NCBI RefSeq assembly: GCF_030345795.1 | Contig: NZ_JAUALB010000001.1 | Location: 5,262,001-5,326,000, forward strand | Length of the DNA: 64,000 nucleotides | Origin: Micromonospora sp. WMMA1363 | Lineage (GTDB): Bacteria > Actinomycetota > Actinomycetes > Mycobacteriales > Micromonosporaceae | Reading direction: 5' to 3' | In this document: positions 1-8,343 of the stretch, piece after piece | How positions within the stretch are numbered: the first letter of the stretch is position 1 | Layout of the letters: each line of letters starts with the position of its first letter | The notes under the pieces: generated by a model | What the model was told of the DNA's origin: nothing | Database searches by the model: none | What the model saw: only the letters and a program-made list of their open reading frames with translations | Translations under genes and position numbers: made by a program

Positions 1-153
1 GCCTGCCCGGACACGCACCACGCCCCGCTCGACTACGACGTCCAGGCGCAGACGCTGACCTGCACGGAGTGCGGCCGGATCTTCGAGGTCCGGGGCGATG
101 TGCCGGTGCTGCTGCTGGACGAGGCGCGGGGCGGCCCCGTGGAGCGGTCGTGA
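1..153 (+). CDS. Trm112-like small zinc-ribbon protein (5' partial)
   Basis: The open frame runs in from the left edge and ends at TGA 151-153, leaving 50 residues. It contains one CxxC pair (CTEC) followed by a hydrophobic V-P-V-L-L-L stretch, the usual C-terminal half of UPF0434/Trm112-like proteins; an upstream ACP-type start of the domain is visible, but the true N-terminus is outside the window. Proteins of this type are about 60-75 residues and may bind zinc. It overlaps the next gene by GTGA, so the two are translationally coupled. In mycobacteria an equivalent small gene lies between the phosphomannomutase gene and the SIS-domain gene, which fits the manA further down. Its function in this operon is not established. 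Confidence 0.75.
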   Translation, partial: ACPDTHHAPLDYDVQAQTLTCTECGRIFEVRGDVPVLLLDEARGGPVERS

Positions 154-1346
154 TCGACGGCATGGCGGGAGTCAGCGGCCGGCGCGAAGCCGACGAGGAC
201 CTGCTCGACGATCCGGACGTGCTCGCCGAGCGGGACCCGGGCGGGATGCTGCGACACGTCGCCTCAGCGGGCGCGCAGGTCCGCGAGTCGGCGTCGCTCG
301 CCGCCGAGGCCAACCTGTCCGTGCTCGCTGACGAGGGCCGGCCCCGCGCGGTCGTGATCGCCGGCATCGGTACGGCCGGGCGTACCGGCGACGTACTGGC
401 GACGGTTGCCGGCCCGCGCTGCCCGGTGCCGGTTATCCCACACCGCAGCGCCGGCGTGCCCGGGTGGGTGGGTGCCGCTGACGTGGTCGTCGCGGTCAGC
501 GCCTCGGGCCGTAGCCCTGAGGCGCTCGGCGCGGCCGAGGCCGCCCATCGGCGTGGTGCCCGCCTCGTCGCGGTCGGTGCCCCGGACTCGCGGCTGCAGT
601 CGGTGGCCGAACGCGCCCGGGCACCGTTCATCCCGGTGCCCCGGCGCGCCCCGGCCCGGGCCAGCCTCTGGGCGCTCACCGTGCCGGTACTGCTCGCCGC
701 CCGTGCGCTCGGCTTGGTGAAGGTCAACGAGGCGGACCTGGCGGAGACCGCGGCGCGGCTGGACGCCGACGCGGACCGGTGCCGCTCGTCCGCGGAGTCC
801 TTCGTCAACCCGGCCAAGGCCCTCGCGTTGGGCCTGGCCGGTTCGATCCCGATCGTCTGGGGTTCGTCCCCGCTGGCTACCGTCGCGGCCCGCCGGTTCG
901 GTGACACCTTGTCGGCGAACGCCCGCTACCCGGTGGTGTCCGGGGCGCTGGGCGAGGCCGGCCGGGGCCGGGTTGGGCTGCTCGACGGCGTCTTCGGCGG
1001 TCTGGTCGAGGGAGAGCGGGACATTTTCGCGGACCCGGACGACGAGTCACCGGTCGGCACCCGACTGCGGCTGGTACTGCTGCGTGACGGTGGCCTCAAT
1101 GCCGAGGACGACGCGGACGAGCCCCTCGCGGTCGAGGAGCGGCGGGCCGATGCGGTGCAGACTCTCGCCGAGCGGCGGGGGGTGCGTTGCGACGTGGTCA
1201 CCGCCGAGGGCGGCTCCGCGTTGGAACGGCTCGCCTCACTGGTCGCAGTCCCGGACTTCGCATCGATCTACCTCGCCCTGGCGCACGGTCTGGACCCGAT
1301 GGCCGTCCCGGCCATCACCGAGATGAAGGAGCTGGCAAACCAGTGA
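150..1346 (+). CDS. SIS-domain protein, phosphomannose isomerase-like (TobH/Rv3256c type)
   Basis: A 398-residue protein. I chose GTG 150 because it overlaps the stop of the preceding gene and the family alignment starts with a short variable leader; an ATG lies four codons later. Residues ~80-210 form a SIS-type sugar-phosphate binding fold (V-V-A-V-S-A-S-G-R-S around residue 115 is the phosphate-binding Ser-rich loop). The C-terminal half (~240-395) resembles the bifunctional phosphoglucose/phosphomannose isomerase C domain. Together with manA 1 kb downstream it suggests hexose-phosphate/GDP-mannose precursor metabolism. Whether this member is catalytically active cannot be read from the sequence. 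The same order (Trm112-like, SIS protein, manA) is known from mycobacteria. Confidence 0.8.
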   Translation: MIDGMAGVSGRREADEDLLDDPDVLAERDPGGMLRHVASAGAQVRESASLAAEANLSVLADEGRPRAVVIAGIGTAGRTGDVLATVAGPRCPVPVIPHRSAGVPGWVGAADVVVAVSASGRSPEALGAAEAAHRRGARLVAVGAPDSRLQSVAERARAPFIPVPRRAPARASLWALTVPVLLAARALGLVKVNEADLAETAARLDADADRCRSSAESFVNPAKALALGLAGSIPIVWGSSPLATVAARRFGDTLSANARYPVVSGALGEAGRGRVGLLDGVFGGLVEGERDIFADPDDESPVGTRLRLVLLRDGGLNAEDDADEPLAVEERRADAVQTLAERRGVRCDVVTAEGGSALERLASLVAVPDFASIYLALAHGLDPMAVPAITEMKELANQ

Positions 1347-1383
1347 TCGGACGCATGGCCGGCGGCCGCAGCGGGGCGGCGGC

Positions 1384-2379
1384 GTGAGCGCCAACGGTGG
1401 AACGAAGGCGATCGTCGCCGCGCTGCTGGCCAATGTCGGCATCGCCGTCACCAAGTTCATCGCGTTCCTGCTGACCGGCTCGTCGTCGATGCTGGCCGAG
1501 TCGATCCACTCGGCTGCGGACTCCGGCAACCAGGGGCTGCTGCTGCTCGGTGGCAAGCGGGCCAGGCGTGCGGCCACCCCCCAGCACCCCTTCGGGTATG
1601 GGCGGGAGCGATACGTCTACGCGTTCATCGTGTCCATCGTGCTGTTCACCGTGGGTGGCCTCTTCGCCCTCTACGAGGCGTGGCACAAGTTCTCCGACCC
1701 GCACCCGATCGAGAACTGGCAGTGGGTGCCGGTCGCCGTCCTGGTGATCGCCATCATCATGGAGTCGTTCTCCTTCCGCACCGCGATCAAGGAGTCGAAT
1801 CTCGTCCGGGGTAACCAGTCCTGGGTCCGCTTTGTTCGCCGCGCCAAGGCGCCGGAGTTGCCCGTGGTGCTGCTGGAGGACCTCGGCGCGCTGGTCGGTC
1901 TGGTCTTCGCCCTGTTCGGTGTCGGTATGACGCTGATCACCGGCAACGGCCGCTGGGACGCGGTGGGCACGGCGATGATCGGCGTGCTGCTGGTGACCAT
2001 CGCGATCGTCCTCGCCGTCGAAACCAAGAGCTTGCTGCTCGGTGAGGGCGCCGAGGCGCACGACGTGACCGCGATCGAGAAGGCGATCACCGATGGCCCC
2101 GAGGTCGAGCGGATCATCCACATGAAGACGCTCTATCTCGGCCCGGAGGAGTTGATGGTGGCGGCGAAGATCGGTGTGCCGCCCTGTGACAGCGCCGCGG
2201 ACCTGGCTCGCGGCATCAACAACGTGGAGGCTCGGATCCGCGCTGCGGTGTCCACCGCCCGGGTCATCTATCTGGAGCCGGACATCTACCGCTCCGCCGC
2301 TGACCGGGCCGGTGCCGGCAGCGCCCCGGAGCCCCTCGTCACTGGGCCCGGGGAAGTCGCCGGGCGATCCGGAGGCTGA
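1384..2379 (+). CDS. cation diffusion facilitator family transporter
   Basis: A 331-residue membrane protein starting at GTG 1384. It shows the CDF layout: TM helices near residues 10-30, 80-100, 115-135, 165-185 and 195-212, followed by a soluble C-terminal domain of ~110 residues. A metal-site signature H-S-A-A-D sits at the end of TM2 (about residue 41-45). The conserved H-P-F-G-Y-G-R-E-R motif follows (residues 67-75), and a second site with E-D-x-x-A-L-x-G occurs in TM5. These are typical of ZnT9/YdfM-type zinc or divalent-metal exporters. It lies between the SIS gene and manA with short gaps (37 and 3 bp), so it is probably in the same transcript. The substrate metal is not determinable. 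Confidence 0.88.
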   Translation: MSANGGTKAIVAALLANVGIAVTKFIAFLLTGSSSMLAESIHSAADSGNQGLLLLGGKRARRAATPQHPFGYGRERYVYAFIVSIVLFTVGGLFALYEAWHKFSDPHPIENWQWVPVAVLVIAIIMESFSFRTAIKESNLVRGNQSWVRFVRRAKAPELPVVLLEDLGALVGLVFALFGVGMTLITGNGRWDAVGTAMIGVLLVTIAIVLAVETKSLLLGEGAEAHDVTAIEKAITDGPEVERIIHMKTLYLGPEELMVAAKIGVPPCDSAADLARGINNVEARIRAAVSTARVIYLEPDIYRSAADRAGAGSAPEPLVTGPGEVAGRSGG

Positions 2380-2382
2380 CCG

Positions 2383-3546
2383 GTGGAGCTGTTGCACGGG
2401 CCGATCCGTAACTACGCCTGGGGGTCCCGCTCGGCGATTGCCTCCCTGCAGGGGCGTCCGGTCCCGAGCGACGTTCCGGAGGCGGAGCTGTGGTTGGGCG
2501 CCCACCCTGGCGCGCCGGCCACGGTGGATCGCGACGGTGACCACGTCAGTCTGGTCGACCTGCTGCTCGCCGAGCCGGGGCACTGGCTCGGCGAGCAGGT
2601 GGTCGACCGATTCGGCACCCGGTTGCCGTTTCTGCTCAAGGTCCTGGCCGCCGACGCCCCGTTGAGCCTTCAGGTCCACCCAGATTCGGACCAGGCCCGC
2701 GCCGGGCACGCCGCCGACGCGGCGCGTCCCGAGGCGCAGCGCAACTACGTCGACCCGCACCACAAGCCGGAGCTGCTGGTGGCGCTGTCGCCGATGGAGG
2801 CGCTCTGCGGGTTCCGGGATCCGGTGGTGTCGGCGGAGGTGCTCGCCGCGTTCGGCGTACCGTCGCTGGAGCCGGTGTTGGCCGCGTTGCGTGCCGGGCC
2901 GGCCGGCCTGTCGGACGCGGTACGCCTGCTACTGACCTGGCCCGCCGCGGAGCGGCACGCGCTGGTGGCAGCTGTGGCGTCGGCAAATGTGGGCGGCCTG
3001 GACGCCGAGCTGGCGCGGGAGCTGGCAGCCGGCTATCCGGGAGATCCCGGTGTGCTGGTGGCGATGCTGCTCAACCGGGTGCGGATCGCGCCGGGAGAGG
3101 CGATCTGGATGCCGGCTGGCAACCTGCATGCCTACTTGCGTGGCATGGGCGTGGAGATCATGGCGGCGAGCGACAACGTGCTGCGCGGCGGCCTGACCCC
3201 GAAGCGGGTGGACGTCGACGAGCTGCTCCGGGTGCTGCGCTTCGAGGTGCTGCACGACCCGGTGGTGCGCGCCAGGACGATCGCTCCGGGAGTCGTGTGC
3301 TGGCCGGTGCCGGTGGACGACTTCGCGCTGCATCTGGTCCGGGTCGGCGCGGAGCGTCCCGAGGTGACGTTGCCACTGGAAGGGCCCCGGGTGGTGCTCT
3401 GCGGCGCCGGTGGCCTCGCTGTGGATGACGGCACCGGCAAGGTGGTGCTCGGGCCGGGACAGGCCGCGGTGGGCCCGGCCGCGGCCGGTGACCTACACCT
3501 CTCGGGTACGGGCGAGGCGTACGTCGCGAGCTGCGGACTGCTGTGA
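2383..3546 (+). CDS. manA: mannose-6-phosphate isomerase, class I
   Basis: A 387-residue type I phosphomannose isomerase that interconverts fructose-6-P and mannose-6-P in the cytoplasm, feeding GDP-mannose synthesis. It starts at GTG 2383, three bases after the CDF gene. Visible motifs include the N-terminal R-N-Y-A-W-G-S, the zinc ligands in S-L-Q-V-H-P (Gln and His near residues 96-98), the H-H-K-P-E-L motif (Glu ligand) and the distal His in G-N-L-H-A-Y-L, followed by S-D-N-V-L-R-G-G-L-T-P-K-R. Length matches bacterial homologues. It is the last gene of the mannose block. Confidence 0.93.
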   Translation: MELLHGPIRNYAWGSRSAIASLQGRPVPSDVPEAELWLGAHPGAPATVDRDGDHVSLVDLLLAEPGHWLGEQVVDRFGTRLPFLLKVLAADAPLSLQVHPDSDQARAGHAADAARPEAQRNYVDPHHKPELLVALSPMEALCGFRDPVVSAEVLAAFGVPSLEPVLAALRAGPAGLSDAVRLLLTWPAAERHALVAAVASANVGGLDAELARELAAGYPGDPGVLVAMLLNRVRIAPGEAIWMPAGNLHAYLRGMGVEIMAASDNVLRGGLTPKRVDVDELLRVLRFEVLHDPVVRARTIAPGVVCWPVPVDDFALHLVRVGAERPEVTLPLEGPRVVLCGAGGLAVDDGTGKVVLGPGQAAVGPAAAGDLHLSGTGEAYVASCGLL

Positions 3547-3922
3547 GGACAGTGGACCCGGGTCTTCCCGTCCGAGGCGGCCTGGGGTAGGCCATGGGTT
3601 CGCTGTGGTCGGGCGGGGTGGTGTCGGGCGCATGGTGGCCGGTCCGAGTAAGTCCGACTTTCCCGAAATGGCTTGACGCAACATGAGCCAGGTGTGACGC
3701 TGTTGGTGCGCAGCGTTATCGCGACGACGGTCCGAGAACGCGCGGGGATCCAAACCGGGGGGATGCACGGGGTGGCCGGACCGTGGGCGGAGAACGTCCA
3801 TGACCGACCGCCCCGTGCGCTGTCGCTAACCGGGCGGTGAACCGGTGGTCGGCACGTGTGTGCCCGTCGGCGCGCGCGTAAGGTTGGGTGGTCGCGCTGT
3901 ACACCGTCCGACAGGAGCTTTC
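3547..3922 (+). other. intergenic region manA-ahcY with probable ahcY promoter
   Basis: A 376-bp stretch with no convincing gene. Just before ahcY there is a TAAGGT -10-like box at 3879-3884, giving a predicted start near 3892 and a ~30-base leader, then an AGGAG ribosome site at 3912-3916 six bases before ATG 3923. A TTGACG box occurs at 3673-3678 without a clear partner. I looked for a SAH- or SAM-binding leader because ahcY makes homocysteine from SAH, but could not fold a recognisable one by eye. Confidence 0.4.
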
Positions 3923-5413
3923 ATGACCAGCACCCTTCCGGCGTCCGCCAGTGGAACGCCCCGGCCGAGCACCCTCGCCGAGGGCGACTACAAGGTGGCG
4001 GATCTGTCGCTTGCTGAGTTTGGGCGTAAGGAGATCCGGCTTGCCGAGCATGAAATGCCGGGTTTGATGGCGATTCGTCGTGAGTTCGCGCAGGCGCAGC
4101 CGTTGGCGGGTGCGCGGATTTCGGGGTCGTTGCATATGACGGTGCAGACGGCTGTGTTGATTGAGACCTTGGTGGCGCTTGGTGCTCAGGTGCGGTGGGC
4201 GTCGTGCAACATCTTCTCTACCCAGGACCATGCGGCGGCGGCGGTTGTGGTGGGCCCGGAGGGCACGCTGGAGGCGCCGGCGGGTGTGCCGGTGTACGCG
4301 TGGAAGGGTGAGACGCTCGAGGAGTACTGGTGGTGCACTGAGCAGGCGCTGGCGTGGCCGGACGGGCAGGGTCCGAACATGATCCTCGATGACGGTGGGG
4401 ATGCGACCCTGTTGGTGCACAAGGGTGTCGAGTTCGAGCGGGCGGGGGCTGTTCCGCCGGTGGAGTCGGCGGACTCGGAAGAGTATGCGGTTGTTCTCGG
4501 TCTGTTGCGTGACTCGGTGCAGCGGGACGGGCAGCGGTGGTCCCGGATCGCGGATGGTGTGCGGGGTGTGACGGAGGAGACCACCACCGGGGTGCATCGG
4601 CTGTATGAGATGCATCGTGCGGGCACGTTGCTGTTTCCGGCGATCAATGTGAATGATTCGGTGACGAAGAGCAAGTTCGATAACCGGTATGGTTGTCGGC
4701 ATTCGTTGATCGATGGGATCAACCGGGCGACGGATACGTTGATCGGAGGGAAGATGGCTGTCGTCCTCGGTTATGGGGACGTCGGCAAGGGGTGCGCGGA
4801 GTCGTTGCGCGGGCAGGGCGCTCGGGTGGTGGTGACCGAGGTTGATCCGATCTGTGCGTTGCAGGCGGCGATGGATGGTTACCAGGTTGCCACATTGGAC
4901 GATGTGGTCGGGGATGCGGACATCTTCGTGACAGCGACCGGTTGTTTCGATGTGATCACCAATGAGCACATGGCGCGGATGAAGCATCAGGCGATCGTCG
5001 GCAATATCGGGCATTTCGATAATGAGATCGATATGGCTGGGTTGGCGCGGCGGTCGGATGTGGTCCGGGAGAACATCAAACCGCAGGTTGATTTGTGGCG
5101 GTTCGATGATGGACACGCGATCATCGTGTTGTCCGAGGGTCGGTTGTTGAATCTGGGTAACGCGACCGGGCATCCGAGTTTCGTGATGTCCAATAGTTTC
5201 GCGAACCAGACGATCGCGCAGATCGAGTTGTTCACCAAGACTGACCAGTATCCGGTCGGGGTGCACGTGTTGCCCAAGCATCTGGACGAGAAGGTCGCCC
5301 GGCTGCACCTGGGTGCGCTCGGCGCGAGGTTGACCACGCTGACCAAGGAGCAGGCGGACTACCTGGGTGTGCCGCAGGAGGGCCCGTTCAAGCCCGATCA
5401 CTACCGCTACTGA
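3923..5413 (+). CDS. ahcY: adenosylhomocysteinase
   Basis: A 496-residue S-adenosylhomocysteine hydrolase: SAH is split to homocysteine and adenosine, relieving product inhibition of methyltransferases. ATG 3923 is preferred over upstream starts because of AGGAG six bases before it. Motifs present: the substrate-binding block [28 protein letters not shown], the NAD loop G-Y-G-D-V-G-K-G, and the C-terminal P-D-H-Y-R-Y with the conserved Lys-x-x-x-Tyr tail. Length fits the long actinobacterial form. Codon use is odd: from about 4000 to 5280 the third positions are rich in G and T (TTG, GTT, GAT, CGT), whereas both ends use the usual C-ending codons. Confidence 0.96.
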   Translation: MTSTLPASASGTPRPSTLAEGDYKVADLSLAEFGRKEIRLAEHEMPGLMAIRREFAQAQPLAGARISGSLHMTVQTAVLIETLVALGAQVRWASCNIFSTQDHAAAAVVVGPEGTLEAPAGVPVYAWKGETLEEYWWCTEQALAWPDGQGPNMILDDGGDATLLVHKGVEFERAGAVPPVESADSEEYAVVLGLLRDSVQRDGQRWSRIADGVRGVTEETTTGVHRLYEMHRAGTLLFPAINVNDSVTKSKFDNRYGCRHSLIDGINRATDTLIGGKMAVVLGYGDVGKGCAESLRGQGARVVVTEVDPICALQAAMDGYQVATLDDVVGDADIFVTATGCFDVITNEHMARMKHQAIVGNIGHFDNEIDMAGLARRSDVVRENIKPQVDLWRFDDGHAIIVLSEGRLLNLGNATGHPSFVMSNSFANQTIAQIELFTKTDQYPVGVHVLPKHLDEKVARLHLGALGARLTTLTKEQADYLGVPQEGPFKPDHYRY

Positions 5414-5476
5414 CCGAGATCGGCCCGGCCGGGTCCGCCGCTGCTCGCCAGCGCCGGCCCGGCCGCGCTACACCCG

Positions 5477-5512
5477 GTTGGTCGGCCGGGTTGGTCGGCC
5501 GGGCTGGTCCGG
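5477..5512 (+). repeat. short 13-bp tandem repeat
   Basis: GTTGGTCGGCCGG occurs at 5477-5489 and 5490-5502, followed by a degenerate third copy. It lies between the convergent ends of ahcY and the small membrane protein gene, and probably arose by slippage. Confidence 0.5.
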
Positions 5513-5530
5513 CAGCGGGCGATCAGGTGC

Positions 5531-5689
5531 TCAGTGTGCTCCAGGGTGGCGCCGGGAGGGGCGCACCCAGGTCCAGACGCACCAGGCGAGCCAGGCCAGC
5601 GAGACGGTCGCGGCGAGCGTTCGCAACCGCAGCGCGGAGAGTAGTAGCACCACCGCCAACACGGCCAGCCATGGACCGAAGACCTTCAT
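5531..5689 (-). CDS. small predicted membrane protein
   Basis: A 52-residue protein on the minus strand with M-K-V-F-G-P-W at its start, two hydrophobic segments (about residues 5-18 and 25-41) separated by R-L-R-T, and a basic tail. That is the layout of a two-helix inner-membrane peptide. A G-rich stretch about 7-11 bases before ATG could be the ribosome site. It sits alone between ahcY and mtrA, convergent with ahcY. I do not recognise a family. The hydrophobic pattern and sensible start make it more likely real than chance, but a 52-codon frame in high-GC DNA is weak evidence by itself. Confidence 0.45.
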   Translation of the reverse strand: MKVFGPWLAVLAVVLLLSALRLRTLAATVSLAWLAWCVWTWVRPSRRHPGAH

Positions 5690-5886
5690 CCTGCGCCCCT
5701 TTCCCAGCCGGTGCTGGCGCCGATCGGCGCATGCAGGGATCATGGTGACACGCGGGATCCGATCCGGCTCGACGGCCCGGGCGGCGACGCCGAGGAAGTG
5801 GGTTGCTGGGCGACGGCGGCCGACGGCAGTACGGTGCCGGAGGACGTGGATCCCACTGATGGAAATGGGGATGGAAGATTAATCCC

Positions 5887-6576
5887 ATGAGAGCCCGGGT
5901 GCTGGTGGTCGACGACGACCCCGCGCTCGCCGAGATGCTTGGCATCGTCCTGCGTAGCGAGGGCTTCCTGCCCTCGTTCGTGGCCGACGGGGAGCGCGCC
6001 CTGGCCGCGTTCCGTGAGAACCGGCCGGACATCGTCCTGCTCGACCTCATGCTGCCCGGCATGAGCGGCATCGACGTGGCACGGTCCATCCGGGCCGAGT
6101 CCGGCGTGCCGATCGTCATGCTGACCGCCAAGAGTGACACGGTCGACGTCGTCCTGGGTCTGGAGTCCGGGGCCGACGACTACGTGGTCAAGCCGTTCAA
6201 GCCGAAGGAACTGGTCGCCCGGATGCGGGCCCGGCTGCGCCGGGGCGAGGACGTGGCACCCGAGCTACTCACCATCGGGCCGCCCGACAATGAGATCACC
6301 ATCGACGTCCCGGCGCACACCGTCAGCCGCAACGGCGAGGAGGTGAAACTCACGCCGCTCGAGTTCGACCTGCTGGTCGCACTCGCCCGCAAGCCACGCC
6401 AGGTCTTCACCCGGGAGGTGCTGCTCGAGCAGGTCTGGGGCTACCGGCACGCTGCCGACACACGGTTGGTCAACGTGCACGTGCAGCGGCTGCGGGCAAA
6501 GATCGAGCCGGATCCGGAGCGACCGGAAATCATCCTCACCGTGCGGGGCGTGGGCTACAAGGCGGGCACCGGATAG
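5887..6576 (+). CDS. mtrA: two-component response regulator MtrA
   Basis: A 229-residue OmpR/PhoB-type regulator. The receiver domain (1-~120) has the acidic pocket V-D-D-D (residues 8-11), phosphoacceptor Asp53 in L-L-D-L-M-L-P-G, Thr80 and Lys102 in V-V-K-P-F-K. The winged-helix effector (~130-229) ends with the classic R-G-V-G-Y-K. It is followed 12 bp later by mtrB and then lpqB, the MtrAB-LpqB module that in mycobacteria and streptomycetes coordinates cell division, peptidoglycan metabolism and development. The assignment rests on near-identity of the motif blocks and the conserved gene order. Confidence 0.95.
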   Translation: MRARVLVVDDDPALAEMLGIVLRSEGFLPSFVADGERALAAFRENRPDIVLLDLMLPGMSGIDVARSIRAESGVPIVMLTAKSDTVDVVLGLESGADDYVVKPFKPKELVARMRARLRRGEDVAPELLTIGPPDNEITIDVPAHTVSRNGEEVKLTPLEFDLLVALARKPRQVFTREVLLEQVWGYRHAADTRLVNVHVQRLRAKIEPDPERPEIILTVRGVGYKAGTG

Positions 6577-6588
6577 CCTGGTCACACT

Positions 6589-8343
6589 GTGACCATCTCC
6601 CCGGTTTCCGATCTCACGACGACAGCTTCCCAGCGGCGTGGCGCCGTCTGGGATCTGTGGCGTGTGTTGAGTGGTCGCGGCGCCTGGCTGCTGGCGGGGC
6701 TGCACCAGACCTGGCGTCGCTCGTTGCAGGTCCGTGTGGTGACCATCACACTGCTGGCGTCCAGCCTGCTGGTCGGGGGGTTCGCCTACCTGATCGCTGA
6801 CAAGATCACCAATATCCTGCTGGAAAACGCCGAGGCCGACGTGGATGCCCGGCTGAAGGGCGGCGCGGCGTACGCGCGCAAGCAGCTCGGCCTGTACAAG
6901 CAGCCGCAGGAGGCGCAGTTCCAGGAGACCGTCGACGGAACGGTGAACTACCTGGCCGGGGGTGACCCGCAGCAAACCACCGGCGTGGTGATCGCCCTCA
7001 CCGCCGACAACTTCAGCGGCATCATCCAGCAGCGGACCTCTCCGGCGGTCGACAACCTCGGCTCGGTGGTCAGCCCCGAACTGCGCACCACCGTCGCCGG
7101 GGGCGACGTCGCGAGCCAGATCCGCACCGGCCGGCTCGGCGAGGAGCGCACCAAGTACCTGGTCTACGGCTCACCGGTGCCGACCCAGTTCGGTCAGGTG
7201 GAGCTGTACTACCTCGTCCCGCTCACCCGGCAGGACGCCACCGCCGCCGACGCCCGGGCCACCGTGGTCGCCACCGGTGTCGCCCTCGTGCTGCTGCTCG
7301 GCCTGCTCGCCGCCCTGGTCACCCGGCTGGTGGTGACGCCGGTCCGGGTGGCCGCCCGGACGGCTCAGCGCCTCTCCGCCGGCCTGCTGGATCAGCGGAT
7401 GGTGGTCAACGGGGAGGACGACCTCGCGCTGCTCGCCGCCTCCTTCAACCAGATGGCGACCAACCTGCAACGGCAGATTCTCCGCCTGGAGGAGATGTCC
7501 CGTCTGCAACGCCGCTTCACCTCGGACGTCTCGCACGAACTGCGGACGCCTCTGACGACGGTCCGGATGGCCGCCGACCTGATCTTCGCCGAGCGGGACG
7601 AGTTCGACCCGACGGTCGCCCGAAGCGCCGAGCTGCTCCAGGCCGAGCTGGACCGGTTCGAGGAACTGCTGACCGACCTGCTGGAGATCAGCCGCTTCGA
7701 CGCCGGTTTCGCCGCGCTCGACGCCGAGCCGACCGACCTGGTGCCGGTGGTGCACCGGGTTGCCGAGCGGCTGGCTGGCCTCGCCGAGCGGGTCGGGGTG
7801 GAGATGGAGTTGGACCTGCCGGGCGCGCCGGTGATCGCCGAAGTCGACCCGCGACGCGTCGAGCGGGTGCTGCGCAATCTGGTCGGCAACGCGGTGGAGC
7901 ACGGCGAGGGCAAACCAGTACGAATAATGCTCGGGGTGGATGACACCGCGGTGGCGGTCACCGTGCGAGACCACGGGGTGGGGCTGAAACCGGGCGAGGA
8001 GAAGCTGGTCTTCAACCGGTTCTGGCGGGCCGACCCGTCCCGAGCCCGGCAGACCGGCGGCACCGGGTTGGGCCTGTCGATCAGCCTGGAAGATGCCCGG
8101 CTGCACGGCGGTTGGCTGGAGGCATGGGGCGCGCCGGGCCAGGGGGCCCAGTTCCGTCTCACCCTGCCCGCCCGCGCCGGTGACCGGCTGACCACCTCGC
8201 CGCTGCGGCTGGTGCCCGCCGACGCCACGCTGCCGTTCGGCGGGCCACGCGACGGCGGTCTGCTCGCGATCGGACCGGGTACCGCGGGTGCGCTGGCAGT
8301 CGGCCCGGCATCGGCGGGGGACCGGGCGGAGGCGCGGCCGTGA
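6589..8343 (+). CDS. mtrB: sensor histidine kinase MtrB
   Basis: A 584-residue membrane kinase starting at GTG 6589. It has TM1 at ~49-70, an extracytoplasmic sensor loop to ~218, TM2 at ~220-245 and a HAMP linker. The dimerisation domain follows with phospho-acceptor His316 in D-V-S-H-E-L-R-T-P, and the ATPase domain carries N (N-L-V-G-N-A-V-E-H), G1 (D-H-G-V-G-L), F (F-N-R-F-W-R) and G2 (G-G-T-G-L-G-L-S) boxes. A ~45-residue Ala/Gly-rich tail follows the kinase core. It is the cognate partner of MtrA; the lipoprotein gene lpqB overlaps its stop by GTGA, so it is translationally coupled. No clear Shine-Dalgarno precedes the start. Confidence 0.95.
   Translation: MTISPVSDLTTTASQRRGAVWDLWRVLSGRGAWLLAGLHQTWRRSLQVRVVTITLLASSLLVGGFAYLIADKITNILLENAEADVDARLKGGAAYARKQLGLYKQPQEAQFQETVDGTVNYLAGGDPQQTTGVVIALTADNFSGIIQQRTSPAVDNLGSVVSPELRTTVAGGDVASQIRTGRLGEERTKYLVYGSPVPTQFGQVELYYLVPLTRQDATAADARATVVATGVALVLLLGLLAALVTRLVVTPVRVAARTAQRLSAGLLDQRMVVNGEDDLALLAASFNQMATNLQRQILRLEEMSRLQRRFTSDVSHELRTPLTTVRMAADLIFAERDEFDPTVARSAELLQAELDRFEELLTDLLEISRFDAGFAALDAEPTDLVPVVHRVAERLAGLAERVGVEMELDLPGAPVIAEVDPRRVERVLRNLVGNAVEHGEGKPVRIMLGVDDTAVAVTVRDHGVGLKPGEEKLVFNRFWRADPSRARQTGGTGLGLSISLEDARLHGGWLEAWGAPGQGAQFRLTLPARAGDRLTTSPLRLVPADATLPFGGPRDGGLLAIGPGTAGALAVGPASAGDRAEARP

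Noticed and set aside
3547..3922. A SAH or SAM riboswitch in the ahcY leader
   Set aside because: No recognisable conserved core could be identified by eye, and the predicted leader from the TAAGGT box is only about 30 bases. A covariance-model scan would settle it.
3716..5401. A 561-codon minus-strand frame opposite ahcY
   Set aside because: Shadow frame; the plus-strand protein is an unmistakable adenosylhomocysteinase.
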